From positions 1 through 9,572 of the forward strand of contig CAZOBJ010000110.1 in NCBI GenBank assembly GCA_964577825.1: a stretch of DNA of 9,572 bases. Direction: 5' to 3'. Positions 1 to 6,660 of the stretch are shown in pieces. Made by a program: the position numbers and the translations under genes. The notes beneath the pieces are model-generated. The model was not told where the DNA came from, ran no database searches, and saw only the letters and a list, made by a program, of their open reading frames with translations. The DNA comes from CAZOBJ01 sp964577825. Lineage in GTDB: Bacteria; Planctomycetota; SZUA-567; JAFGNG01. Within the stretch, counting starts at the first letter, position 1. The number at the start of each line of letters is the position of its first letter.

Positions 1-616
1 GGGCTATCAATGGCGATACCTGGACCTCGTGGAAAGGGCGCGCGAGCTCATTGACAAGTCCCCCGTACTCCTGGCCCAGGGCTATTGGCTCAGCCGCAAG
101 CCCGGCGCGGCTTGGTGGCACGACCCGTCTCTTTCGGGCGGGCAGATCGTGGAGCAGGCCACGCATATGGCGGACCTGCTACGCGTTTTCCTGGGCGATC
201 CCGAGCAGGTGTACGGCGTATTCTCCGCGCCGGGCACGGACAGCCGAGTACCGGCGGCCTCAGCTGCGACGCTGCGCTTTCCGGGCGGCGTGCCGGGGAC
301 GCTCATCTGCGCGTGCGCGCTGCCCGTGCGGTATCGCAACGGATTCGTGGTCCACACCGAGCAGCAGGTCGTCGAACTTGTCAGCACGGCGAGCGGCATG
401 GAAAACGTACGCATGACCGTGCGCACGGCAGACGGCGACGAGACGGCCGCCCCGGCTATGGACCCGGTGCTGGCCCAGGACCGGGCGTTCGTGGCGGCGG
501 TGCGAGCGAGCGATCCGCAGGGGGTGCGCTGCGACTATGCGGACGCCGTGCGCACGCTGCGCGTGTCCCTGGCCGCGGCGCAGAGCGCGCAGAGCGGAGA
601 GGCTGTGCGGTTCTGA
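1..616 (+). CDS. Gfo/Idh/MocA-family oxidoreductase, C-terminal part (5' end outside window)
   Basis: This is the C-terminal part of an NAD(P)-dependent sugar or cyclitol dehydrogenase. The reading frame is open from position 2, so the gene starts upstream of the window and the Rossmann domain and the catalytic Lys region are not visible. The visible 204 codons begin GYQWRYLDLVERARELI and contain the family's C-terminal-domain motif GGQIVEQATHMADLLR. Its His (codon at 164-166) and the Asp three residues later match the conserved H-x-x-D of Gfo/Idh/MocA enzymes. A WWHDPSLSGG stretch precedes it, as is usual where the substrate-binding beta sheet starts. The ATG at 29 lies inside the domain and is not the real start. 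The gene ends in TGA at 614-616, 87 bases before the aminotransferase on the same strand, so an operon is likely. Substrate unknown; neighbours suggest a sugar or cyclitol oxidised to a ketone. Confidence 0.88.
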   Translation, partial: GYQWRYLDLVERARELIDKSPVLLAQGYWLSRKPGAAWWHDPSLSGGQIVEQATHMADLLRVFLGDPEQVYGVFSAPGTDSRVPAASAATLRFPGGVPGTLICACALPVRYRNGFVVHTEQQVVELVSTASGMENVRMTVRTADGDETAAPAMDPVLAQDRAFVAAVRASDPQGVRCDYADAVRTLRVSLAAAQSAQSGEAVRF

Positions 617-683
617 CGAGCTTGTGAGCTGATGTGCGGATGCGAATCATTGGTACTCGGCGAGGATAGCGAACGATACGAAC

Positions 684-693
684 AAGAGAGGAG
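684..693 (+). promoter_or_regulatory. Ribosome binding site fixing the aminotransferase start
   Basis: The sequence AAGAGAGGAG ends 10 bases before the ATG at 704. The frame is also open to an ATG at 632, but no comparable Shine-Dalgarno precedes that codon, and the 24 extra residues (rich in Cys, Glu and Ser) do not resemble the family's N-terminus. The start at 704 is therefore preferred. Confidence 0.7.
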
Positions 694-703
694 TGACCCC
701 ATC

Positions 704-1960
704 ATGGGCAAGACAGACCCGAAGATCCCAAAGGCCGTGCCGATGTACCCGGGCGGCCTGGAGATCGGCGAGGAAGAGAAGAAGGAGGTGCTCGAGGTCC
801 TGGACCGCAAGTACCTGTTCCGCTACTACGGGCCGGAGGAGTATCCGTCTAAAGTGCGCGAGCTCGAGGAGCTCTTTGCGAAGAAGGTGGGGGCCAAATA
901 TGCGTTGGCTTTGAACTCGTGCACCTCGGCGCTCGTGACGAGCCTGGTGGCGCTGGGGATCGGCCCCGGAGACGAGGTCATCGTGCCGGGGTACACCTTC
1001 TTCGCCTCGGCGGCCGCCGTGGTCTCGGCCAAGGCCGTGCCGGTCATCGCGGAGATCGACGAGAGCCTGACGCTTGACCCCAGGGACGTGAAGGAGAAGA
1101 TAACCCCCCACACCCGGGCCATCGTGCCCGTGCACATGCGCGGGATGCCGTGCAAGATGGACGAGCTGCGCGCCATCGCCAAGACCTACAACCTGAAGAT
1201 CATCGAGGATACGGCCCAGGCCACAGGCGGCACGTACCAGGGCAAGCACCTGGGCACGTTCGGAGACTGCGGCGCGTACAGCTTCCAGTACCACAAGATC
1301 ATCACCGCTGGGGAAGGCGGGATGCTCGTCACCGAGGACGAACGCACGTACAATCGCGCCATGGGCTACCATGACACTGCGGCCTGCTGGCGGCCCAACC
1401 GCTACGCCTTGCCGCGGTTCGAGGATGAGAACTTCTGCGGCATGAACTTCCGCATGAGCGAGCTGCACGGCGCGGTGCTGCTGGCCCAGGTGCGAAAGCT
1501 CGACGGGCTCCTGGACCTGATGCGCCGCAACAAGCGGATCATCAAGCAGGCGCTCGACGGGCTGGAGGATATCCGGTTCCGCGAAGTGACCGAAGAGCGG
1601 GGCGATACGGGCATCTGCGTAGTATGGTACATGGACAGTCCCGAACGCGCTGCGGAGGTGGCTCGTCGCCTGAAGCAAGACGGGGTGGACGCCAAGCACC
1701 TGTACTCGCCCGAGCGTCGCGATTGGCACGTGTACGCGTATTGGACGCATTTGTTGGACAAGGTCACGCCCACGGACGAGGGCTGCCCCTGGGCGTGTCC
1801 CTACTACAAGGGCGAGGTGGCCTATGCCCCGGACATGAACCCGCGCACTCTGGACATCCTGGGGCGCGCGGTGCACGTGAACGTGCCGCCGCAGCTCTCG
1901 AAGGACGATTGTGCGCAGATCGGCGCGCACATCCGTCGGATCATCGAGGCCACACGCTGA
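704..1960 (+). CDS. DegT/DnrJ/EryC1/StrS-family PLP-dependent aminotransferase
   Basis: A predicted cytosolic fold-type I aminotransferase that transfers an amino group, usually from Glu or Gln, to a keto sugar, keto cyclitol or similar ketone. The protein is 418 residues, normal to slightly long for the family. Visible landmarks: ALNSCTSAL (about residues 68-76), which holds the PLP phosphate; GDEVIVPGYTFFAS (about 89-102); IIEDTAQATGG (about 166-176), whose Asp169 should contact the pyridine nitrogen; and SFQYHKIITAGEGG (about 193-206), whose Lys198 should form the Schiff base. GMNFRMSELHGAV is the usual C-terminal-domain entry. The SFQ-x-x-K-x-x-TAGEGG form also occurs in StsC/AHBA-synthase-like members, but the substrate cannot be read from this. 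It follows a Gfo/Idh/MocA dehydrogenase and precedes an SDR by 32 bases, which suggests co-transcription. Some members are non-aminating (dehydratase or regulatory); the Lys argues against this. Confidence 0.92.
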   Translation: MGKTDPKIPKAVPMYPGGLEIGEEEKKEVLEVLDRKYLFRYYGPEEYPSKVRELEELFAKKVGAKYALALNSCTSALVTSLVALGIGPGDEVIVPGYTFFASAAAVVSAKAVPVIAEIDESLTLDPRDVKEKITPHTRAIVPVHMRGMPCKMDELRAIAKTYNLKIIEDTAQATGGTYQGKHLGTFGDCGAYSFQYHKIITAGEGGMLVTEDERTYNRAMGYHDTAACWRPNRYALPRFEDENFCGMNFRMSELHGAVLLAQVRKLDGLLDLMRRNKRIIKQALDGLEDIRFREVTEERGDTGICVVWYMDSPERAAEVARRLKQDGVDAKHLYSPERRDWHVYAYWTHLLDKVTPTDEGCPWACPYYKGEVAYAPDMNPRTLDILGRAVHVNVPPQLSKDDCAQIGAHIRRIIEATR

Positions 1961-1992
1961 GACGGGCCTCTGCGAACAGAAGGGGGACAGGC

Positions 1993-2766
1993 ATGCTGGA
2001 GATGAACCTGGACGGACGGGCGACCCTGGTCGTGGGTGGGTCGCGCGGGATCGGGGCCTCCGTGGTGGAGCAAGTGGCCGCGGCGGGCAGCAAGGTGGCG
2101 TGGACCCACCTCGGAACGGACAAGGATCAGGCGGACTCGGAGAAGCTCATGCGGCTGGTGGAGCCGCACGACCGAGAGGCGATGCACTTCGGCGTCGACT
2201 GCACGGACGAAGTGGAGACGCGAAAGCTGGTCGAGACGCTGCTGGAGAAGTGGGGCGCGCTCGACCACATGGTCTACTGCGCGGGGTATACGTCTCCTGT
2301 GTCCATGCTCGACCTGGACGCCGAGGAGTGGCGCCGGGTGGTGGACATCAACCTGACCGGGGCGTTTATCGCGGTGCGCGCGGTGCTGCCGCACATGGTC
2401 GGCCGAGGCAGCGGGAGCATGGTGCTCGTGGGCTCGGCGGCTATCGTGGCCGGCGGCGGCGGCCGCGCGGACTACGTGTCCGCCAAGGCGGGCATGGAGG
2501 GGCTCAATCGGGCCATCACCAAGGAGTTCGCCAAGCAGGGCATCCGATGCAACGTGGTGCATCCGTCGCTCATTGATACGGAGCTTCTGCACACGCGCCA
2601 TCCGGACCCCGAGACGCGCGCGGAGCTCGGCAAGAAGGTGCCCATCGGGCGCCTGGGGCTGCCCGCGGACGTGTCGGCGGCCACGGTGTTCCTGCTCTCG
2701 GACCTGGCCGGGTATATCACCGGTCAGAACCTGTTCATCGACGGCGGGCGCACCTTTTGCGGCTGA
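1993..2766 (+). CDS. Short-chain dehydrogenase/reductase (SDR), FabG-like
   Basis: A classical SDR of 257 residues, predicted to interconvert an alcohol and a ketone with NAD(P)H in the cytosol. The nucleotide-binding glycine motif is GGSRGIG (residues 15-21), a variant of TGxxxGIG. CAG at 96-98 replaces the usual NAG. The catalytic tetrad is complete: Asn120 (DIN), Ser148 (VGSAA), Tyr161 and Lys165 (YVSAK). The C-terminus GQNLFIDGG is typical of FabG-like members. The second strand ends without an acidic residue and an Arg sits in the glycine loop, so NADP(H) is the likelier cofactor; this is inference. The start at 1993 has GGGGGA five bases upstream; an in-frame ATG at 2002 would lie 14 bases from it. 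It lies 32 bases after the aminotransferase and probably works in the same pathway, although its own substrate cannot be read from sequence. Confidence 0.93.
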   Translation: MLEMNLDGRATLVVGGSRGIGASVVEQVAAAGSKVAWTHLGTDKDQADSEKLMRLVEPHDREAMHFGVDCTDEVETRKLVETLLEKWGALDHMVYCAGYTSPVSMLDLDAEEWRRVVDINLTGAFIAVRAVLPHMVGRGSGSMVLVGSAAIVAGGGGRADYVSAKAGMEGLNRAITKEFAKQGIRCNVVHPSLIDTELLHTRHPDPETRAELGKKVPIGRLGLPADVSAATVFLLSDLAGYITGQNLFIDGGRTFCG

Positions 2767-2787
2767 GTACGCGCGCGGAAAGGGCGG

Positions 2788-2852
2788 ATTCCCGTTCAGG
2801 GGCTCGAACCACGGCTCTCGCATGGCCCTTGCGACGAACAAAGGCCGGGAAT
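2788..2852. repeat. Two-tier inverted repeat downstream of the SDR gene
   Basis: ATTCCCG (2788-2794) and CGGGAAT (2846-2852) are perfect 7-base inverted arms. Inside them CAGGGGC (2797-2803) can pair with GCCCTTG (2825-2831), with one G-U pair. The structure begins 21 bases after the SDR stop. No T-run follows, so a classical intrinsic terminator is not supported. It may be the 3' end structure of the upstream operon or chance pairing in GC-rich DNA. Confidence 0.35.
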
Positions 2853-2938
2853 GGGTTGGCCCGGGCGGACCGTGGCGGGCAGGCGCCCGACGCCGTCCGG
2901 CGCCGATAGAGAGGCGCAAAGGGCCTTGCCTTTTCCTG

Positions 2939-2968
2939 TTGACCCTGATTGAAGCACACGCCTATAAT
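2939..2968 (+). promoter_or_regulatory. Sigma-70 type promoter for the PTS enzyme I gene
   Basis: A -35 box TTGACC (2939-2944) and a perfect -10 box TATAAT (2963-2968) are separated by 18 bases. Transcription should begin near 2975, leaving a leader of about 57 bases before the ATG at 3032. This is the best match to the housekeeping promoter consensus in the window and separates the enzyme I gene from the metabolic operon upstream. Confidence 0.8.
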
Positions 2969-3031
2969 CCGCCGATCTATATGGTTGGGGAGTGCGTGTG
3001 CGCCCGCGCGTCGTGATGGAGTGAGGCTCCC

Positions 3032-4777
3032 ATGGAAATCCTCAAGGGCATCCCCGTCTCGCCCGGATTCGCCACCGCCGAGGCGTTCGTGATGGCCAGC
3101 AAGACGCTGGACATCCCTCGACGGTTCATTGCGGCTGAGGAGTGCGAGCGCGAGCGCGACCGGTTCTTCGAGGCCGTCAAGAAGGCCCAGGAGGACATCC
3201 GCACCCTGCAGGGCCGTATCGGCACGGACATCGGGCAAGAGGCGCGTCCCATCTTCGACGCGCACGTCATGATCCTGGCCGACAGCAGCCTGCACGACGA
3301 GGTGGTGCGGCGGATCATGGAGAACCGTTTCAGCGCCGAGTACGCGGTCAGCCGGTCCCTGCGCAAGTTCGAGAAGGCCTTCTATTCGATCGGAGACAAG
3401 TATCTGGCCCAGCGTGTGGCCGACGTCCAGGACATCGAGCGGCGTCTCCTGCGGGCGCTGCTCGGCGAGCGGACTCATGATCTCCAGAACCTGGACCGGC
3501 GGGTGATCCTGGTGGCGCGGGACTTGACCCCGAGCGAAGCCGCCAGCATCGATCGCGAGCACGTGGTGGGCTTCTGCACGGACGTGGGCGGCGCGACCGG
3601 GCATGCGTCGATTGTGGCACGCGCCATGGAGCTGCCGGCGGTGGTGGGCCTCGGCAAGGTGTCCACGGATGCCGGCATGGGAGAGACCCTGATCGTGGAC
3701 GGCAACCGAGGCATCGTGATTCTAGATCCCGACCAGGAGACGATCGAGCGCTACCACCGGATGGCCGAGGACTTCCGCCACTTCGAGGAGGCCCTATACT
3801 CCGAGCGCGCCCTACCCACCGTCACCACGGACGGCGTCAAGGCCCAGGTGATGGGGAATATCGAGTTCCCTGCCGAGATCGAGCAGCTCATCCGATACGG
3901 CGGGGAAGGAGTCGGCCTGTACCGGACCGAGTTCCTGTACCTGTCCACGGATTCGGAGCCCACCGAGGAAGACCACTACCAAGCCTATCGCCAGGCCGTG
4001 GAGGCGATCGGCGGCCGGCCCCTGACCATCCGCACGTTCGACCTTGGCGCGGACAAGTTCATGGGCCACGGGACGGCCTTACAGGAGCGCAACCCGAACC
4101 TGGGCTCGCGGGCGATTCGCTATTGTCTCGCGCATCCGGAGATTCTGCGCACCCAGATGCGGGCGGTGTGCCGCGCCTCGGTGGAGGGCGACGTGCGCTT
4201 GATGATCCCCCTGGTGAGCAACCCGGAGGAAGTGCTCCGGTCCCGGCAGATGCTGACCGAGGTACAGGAGGGGCTGGCCGCGGAGAACATCGCGTACGAC
4301 CCAGAGATGCCCTTCGGAATCATGGTGGAAGTGCCGAGCGCGGCGCTCATGGCCGATTCCTTTGCGAAGGTGGTCGATTTCTTCAGCATCGGGACGAACG
4401 ACCTGATTCAGTACACCTTGGCCGTGGATCGCGCGAACGAGCACGTGGCGGACCTCTTTCTGCCCAGCCACCCAGCGGTACTGTACCTGATCAAGCGGGT
4501 GATCGATGCGGCCAAGGCGCAGGACGTGCCGGTGTCCTTGTGTGGCGAGATGGGGGGAGACCCCGCGTATGTGATCTTCTTGCTGGGACTGGGATTGCGT
4601 ACCTTCTCGGCGCCACCGCCGCTCATCCCGGAGGTGAAGAAGCTTATTCGCTCCGTGTCTATCGAACAGGCGCAGCAGGTGGCCGTTCAGGCCACGGCCA
4701 TGGACAACCCCAGAGAGATCAATGCGTATCTGCGCGGCGTGACGCGCGAGATCGTGCCCACCTGGACGTTCATGTAG
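3032..4777 (+). CDS. ptsI: Phosphoenolpyruvate-protein phosphotransferase (PTS enzyme I)
   Basis: Enzyme I of the phosphotransferase system: it takes phosphate from PEP on a His and passes it to HPr in the cytosol. The 581 residues match the usual length (about 575). Domains in order: the N-terminal KGIPVSPG segment with the HPr-binding helical region (about 1-145); the swivelling phospho-His domain with GGATGHASIVAR, His191 as acceptor; and the C-terminal PEP-binding barrel (about 260-575). In the barrel Arg298 (YRTEF), Arg334 (TIRTFD), Glu433 (VEVPS), Asp457 (GTNDLIQY) and Cys504 (LCGEMGGD) sit two residues from their E. coli counterparts, so the active site looks intact. The His motif reads T-G-H where classical enzyme I has T-S-H. 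No GAF or EIIA fusion is present. GGAGTGAGG lies five bases before the start. No HPr or EII gene is in the window, so it could serve sugar transport or a regulatory PTS. The next gene follows after 57 bases. Confidence 0.95.
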   Translation: MEILKGIPVSPGFATAEAFVMASKTLDIPRRFIAAEECERERDRFFEAVKKAQEDIRTLQGRIGTDIGQEARPIFDAHVMILADSSLHDEVVRRIMENRFSAEYAVSRSLRKFEKAFYSIGDKYLAQRVADVQDIERRLLRALLGERTHDLQNLDRRVILVARDLTPSEAASIDREHVVGFCTDVGGATGHASIVARAMELPAVVGLGKVSTDAGMGETLIVDGNRGIVILDPDQETIERYHRMAEDFRHFEEALYSERALPTVTTDGVKAQVMGNIEFPAEIEQLIRYGGEGVGLYRTEFLYLSTDSEPTEEDHYQAYRQAVEAIGGRPLTIRTFDLGADKFMGHGTALQERNPNLGSRAIRYCLAHPEILRTQMRAVCRASVEGDVRLMIPLVSNPEEVLRSRQMLTEVQEGLAAENIAYDPEMPFGIMVEVPSAALMADSFAKVVDFFSIGTNDLIQYTLAVDRANEHVADLFLPSHPAVLYLIKRVIDAAKAQDVPVSLCGEMGGDPAYVIFLLGLGLRTFSAPPPLIPEVKKLIRSVSIEQAQQVAVQATAMDNPREINAYLRGVTREIVPTWTFM

Positions 4778-4820
4778 GCGAGCAGACCTGCCGAGGACGT
4801 ACGCGGGGTGCGAGTCAACA

Positions 4821-4828
4821 GAGAGGAG
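4821..4828 (+). promoter_or_regulatory. Ribosome binding site of the TraB/GumN gene
   Basis: GAGAGGAG lies six bases before the ATG at 4835 and only three before the adjacent in-frame ATG at 4832. The spacing favours 4835. It rules out the in-frame GTG at 4808, which lies upstream of this site. Confidence 0.6.
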
Positions 4829-4834
4829 CCTATG

Positions 4835-5740
4835 ATGCGAAGCTTGAGAGAGCGAGTCCGGTTCGCCCTCGCGGTGGCGATCCTCACCCTCGGCGCGGCC
4901 TTGGGAGCCGTGGCCGGGGAAAACGAGAGCAGGCCCTTCTTGTGGAAGGCGACGAGCGAAAAGAACACCGTGTACCTGCTTGGGAGCATCCACCTGGGCA
5001 AGCCGAGCTTCTATCCGCTCAGCGAACCGGTGGAATCCGCCTTCAAGGAGTGCCCGGTGCTCGTGGTCGAGGCCGATCCGAACCAGATGGACCTTGTAGA
5101 GACCGCACTGCTGATTACCGAGAAGGGCATGTATCCCCAGGGCAAGACCGTGTTCGATGCTTTGAACCGGGAGGAACGCGCCCGACTTGAGAAGGTGGCC
5201 CAGGAGATGGACTTGCCGCTGGGGCATGCCGCGCAAATGCGCCCGTGGTTTCTAATGCAGACACTCGAGGTGGCGAAGGCCCAGCAACTAGGATATTCTG
5301 CGATGTTCGGCGTGGACCTGCATTTCGTGAAACAGGCCTCGAACCAGGGCAAGGTCGTCAAGGAGCTCGAGTCCATGCGCGAGCAGATCGAGATGCTCAG
5401 CAGCTTCTCTCCGGAGCTGGAGCGGAGCTTCCTGCTCCAGGCTCTCGACGAGATGCAGAACTTCGAGGCGCACCTGAACGAGCTCTTGGCGGCCTGGCGC
5501 GCGGGCGACGCGGAGAAGATGGCCGAAGTCGGAGGCCTGGGCGGCGAGGCCGAGGAGGAGTATCCTGAGCTGTTCGAGAAGCTCGTGTATGAGCGCAACG
5601 ACCGCATGACCGACAAGATCGTGGGGTACCTCGATCTGGACACGCCGCACTTTGTGGTGGTGGGGAGCCTGCACCTGGTGGGCGACAAAGGGATTGTGGC
5701 GCAGCTTCGCGACCGCGGCTTCAAGGTGAAGCAGGAGTAG
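4835..5740 (+). CDS. TraB/GumN-family protein with signal peptide (Tiki-like putative metallohydrolase)
   Basis: A predicted exported protein of the TraB/GumN (PF01963) family, whose eukaryotic relatives include the Tiki metalloproteases; bacterial roles are mostly unknown. The 301 residues start with a signal peptide: basic RSLRERVR, a hydrophobic stretch FALAVAILTLGAALGAV, and likely cleavage after AVA or AVAG near residue 28. The hallmark repeated GxxH motifs are both present: GSIH (50-53, in YLLGSIHLG) and GSLH (277-280, in VVVGSLHLVG). Also visible are Glu79 (VVEAD), the GVDLHF block (Asp161) and the ERNDRM block (253-258), all typical family positions. A Glu-rich central helical region (about 170-250) is usual. 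The start could equally be the ATG at 4832. It follows the enzyme I gene by 57 bases without an obvious terminator or promoter, so it is probably co-transcribed; I know no functional link between the two. It faces a convergent gene downstream. Confidence 0.88.
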   Translation: MRSLRERVRFALAVAILTLGAALGAVAGENESRPFLWKATSEKNTVYLLGSIHLGKPSFYPLSEPVESAFKECPVLVVEADPNQMDLVETALLITEKGMYPQGKTVFDALNREERARLEKVAQEMDLPLGHAAQMRPWFLMQTLEVAKAQQLGYSAMFGVDLHFVKQASNQGKVVKELESMREQIEMLSSFSPELERSFLLQALDEMQNFEAHLNELLAAWRAGDAEKMAEVGGLGGEAEEEYPELFEKLVYERNDRMTDKIVGYLDLDTPHFVVVGSLHLVGDKGIVAQLRDRGFKVKQE

Positions 5741-5750
5741 GCAGGTACGC

Positions 5751-5774
5751 GGCGTCGCCTCAAAGGCGGCTGCC
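5751..5774. terminator. Hairpin after the TraB/GumN gene (terminator-like, no T-run)
   Basis: GTCGCCT (5754-5760) pairs with AGGCGGC (5764-5770) around a CAA loop, with one G-U pair. A further GGC/GCC clamp (5751-5753 with 5772-5774) can form across a bulged T. It starts 11 bases after the stop codon at 5740. The lack of a T-run means termination strength cannot be judged. Confidence 0.45.
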
Positions 5775-5783
5775 GAGCCAGTT

Positions 5784-5797
5784 GCGGCCCTGGCCGC
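5784..5797. repeat. GC-only inverted repeat in the convergent gap
   Basis: GCGGCC and GGCCGC are perfect six-base arms separated by CT. It lies between the hairpins at 5751-5774 and 5840-5856, midway between the convergent stop codons. It may add to termination in either direction. Confidence 0.35.
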
Positions 5798-5839
5798 GGA
5801 CGAACGCAGCCCGCGCTCATGTCGTGTGGATATGCAGCG

Positions 5840-5856
5840 GGCGCGTTCAGCGCGCC
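5840..5856. terminator. Hairpin abutting the stop codon of the STAS-winged-helix gene
   Basis: GGCGCG (5840-5845) pairs perfectly with CGCGCC (5851-5856) around the loop TTCAG. It begins directly after the minus-strand stop codon (5859-5857). No T-run follows on either strand. It could act as a bidirectional structure protecting or ending both convergent messages. Confidence 0.45.
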
Positions 5857-6627
5857 TCAGTGCTCGATCTTCATCACGAGCGCGAGCAGGTGGTTGTGCT
5901 CGGTGCTCGTGTGCCAGCGAGACAGGAATTGGCGGATCTTTCCGCGCGCCTCGGCCGGCGGACTATAGTTGTACGTCGCCCCATCGCCGATACGCTTGAG
6001 GACGTCCAGGCGCGAGAGCTCGCGCATGGTTCGTGCAATCTCGCGCTGCGGCCGCCCCAAGACCCTTGCTACCGTCGACACGTCCGCTACGTCGTGTCCT
6101 CGCCCGACGAAGTAGTCGACCACTTCGACAGCGGTCCGCCTGGGCAGGAAACGCCGTAGAAGCCGGAGGATCATCGCGTCGTCCATCATCGAGGTCTCGT
6201 GTTTGCCGGGCTCGACAGCCGCGCTGGAGCCTCCATGAGGGTGCTGACGCTCTGATCGGGTGGGCAGGCCATCCCGCAATGCCGCAAGCGGCGCGCCCAG
6301 GCGCGCCATGGCGTCGTCGTCATCGGAGGCCGTGTCGAAGAAGTCCTTTAGCTCCGCCGCCTCGAGCATGTACCGCATGCTGGCGGGCACACCGGCCAGC
6401 ATGAGGCGTCCGCCCGCTGCCTTCGTACGGTCGTGCGAGCGCACGAACAGCCTGATCCCCGCACTCGCGAGGAATCGCGCTTGCTTCAGGGACATGACCA
6501 CATTGGGAAAGCCCGCGTCAATGACCTCGTCCACCTTGTCGTCTAGGTCCTGTGTATCATGATGACACAGATTGCCCTGCACGGTCATCAGGGCCACATT
6601 GCCGCCCGTACGGATTGTGGCAGGCAT
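5857..6627 (-). CDS. STAS-domain / winged-helix fusion protein (anti-anti-sigma-like regulator)
   Basis: A 256-residue predicted cytosolic regulator with two parts. Residues about 8-115 look like a STAS domain (SpoIIAA/RsbV type): VALMTVQGNL, then PNVVMSLKQARFLASAGIRLF, then GGRLMLAGVP and the closing AAELKDFFD helix. In FLASAGI the residue aligned with the phosphorylated Ser58 of SpoIIAA is Ala56, with Ser55 before it; many bacterial STAS proteins have a similar SAG form. After a polar linker (about 118-148), residues 150-235 form a likely winged helix: RRTAVEVVDYFVGRG, DVSTVARVLG, the recognition-helix candidate RPQREIARTMRELSRL, and a wing around RIGDGATYNY. The start at 6627 is set by AGGAGGGG five bases upstream; an in-frame ATG at 6663 has no such site. 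I infer a partner-switch input controlling DNA binding in one chain. It is convergent with the TraB/GumN gene and divergent from the lipoprotein gene. Confidence 0.78.
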   Translation of the reverse strand: MPATIRTGGNVALMTVQGNLCHHDTQDLDDKVDEVIDAGFPNVVMSLKQARFLASAGIRLFVRSHDRTKAAGGRLMLAGVPASMRYMLEAAELKDFFDTASDDDDAMARLGAPLAALRDGLPTRSERQHPHGGSSAAVEPGKHETSMMDDAMILRLLRRFLPRRTAVEVVDYFVGRGHDVADVSTVARVLGRPQREIARTMRELSRLDVLKRIGDGATYNYSPPAEARGKIRQFLSRWHTSTEHNHLLALVMKIEH

Positions 6628-6632
6628 ATCAT

Positions 6633-6640
6633 CCCCTCCT
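6633..6640 (-). promoter_or_regulatory. Strong Shine-Dalgarno of the STAS-winged-helix gene
   Basis: On the minus strand AGGAGGGG ends five bases before the ATG at 6627. It decides for this start over the upstream in-frame ATG at 6663, and the protein then begins at the first strand of the STAS domain. Confidence 0.75.
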
Positions 6641-6660
6641 TGCCGCGGTCCGACCCGAAT

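Noticed and set aside
650..678. Possible promoter (TTGGTA with a GATACG-like box) ahead of the aminotransferase
   Set aside because: The -10 match is poor and the gene is more simply co-transcribed with the dehydrogenase upstream.
632..703. 24-residue N-terminal extension of the aminotransferase from the ATG at 632
   Set aside because: No Shine-Dalgarno precedes 632, while AAGAGAGGAG is well placed for 704, and the extension does not resemble the family.
647..1930. Long open frame on the minus strand opposite the aminotransferase gene
   Set aside because: Its translation is His/Arg/Val-rich with no domain, and it mirrors the codon pattern of the clear aminotransferase gene. Similar long antisense frames opposite the SDR, enzyme I and kinase genes were dismissed for the same reason.
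2795..2865. tRNA-like T-loop on the minus strand (GGTTCGAGCCC at about 2809-2799)
   Set aside because: The T-stem has a mismatch, the bases next to it have no matching acceptor strand at the right distance, no D-loop pattern is present and no CCA end follows. The nearby 7-base arms are too close together for a tRNA.
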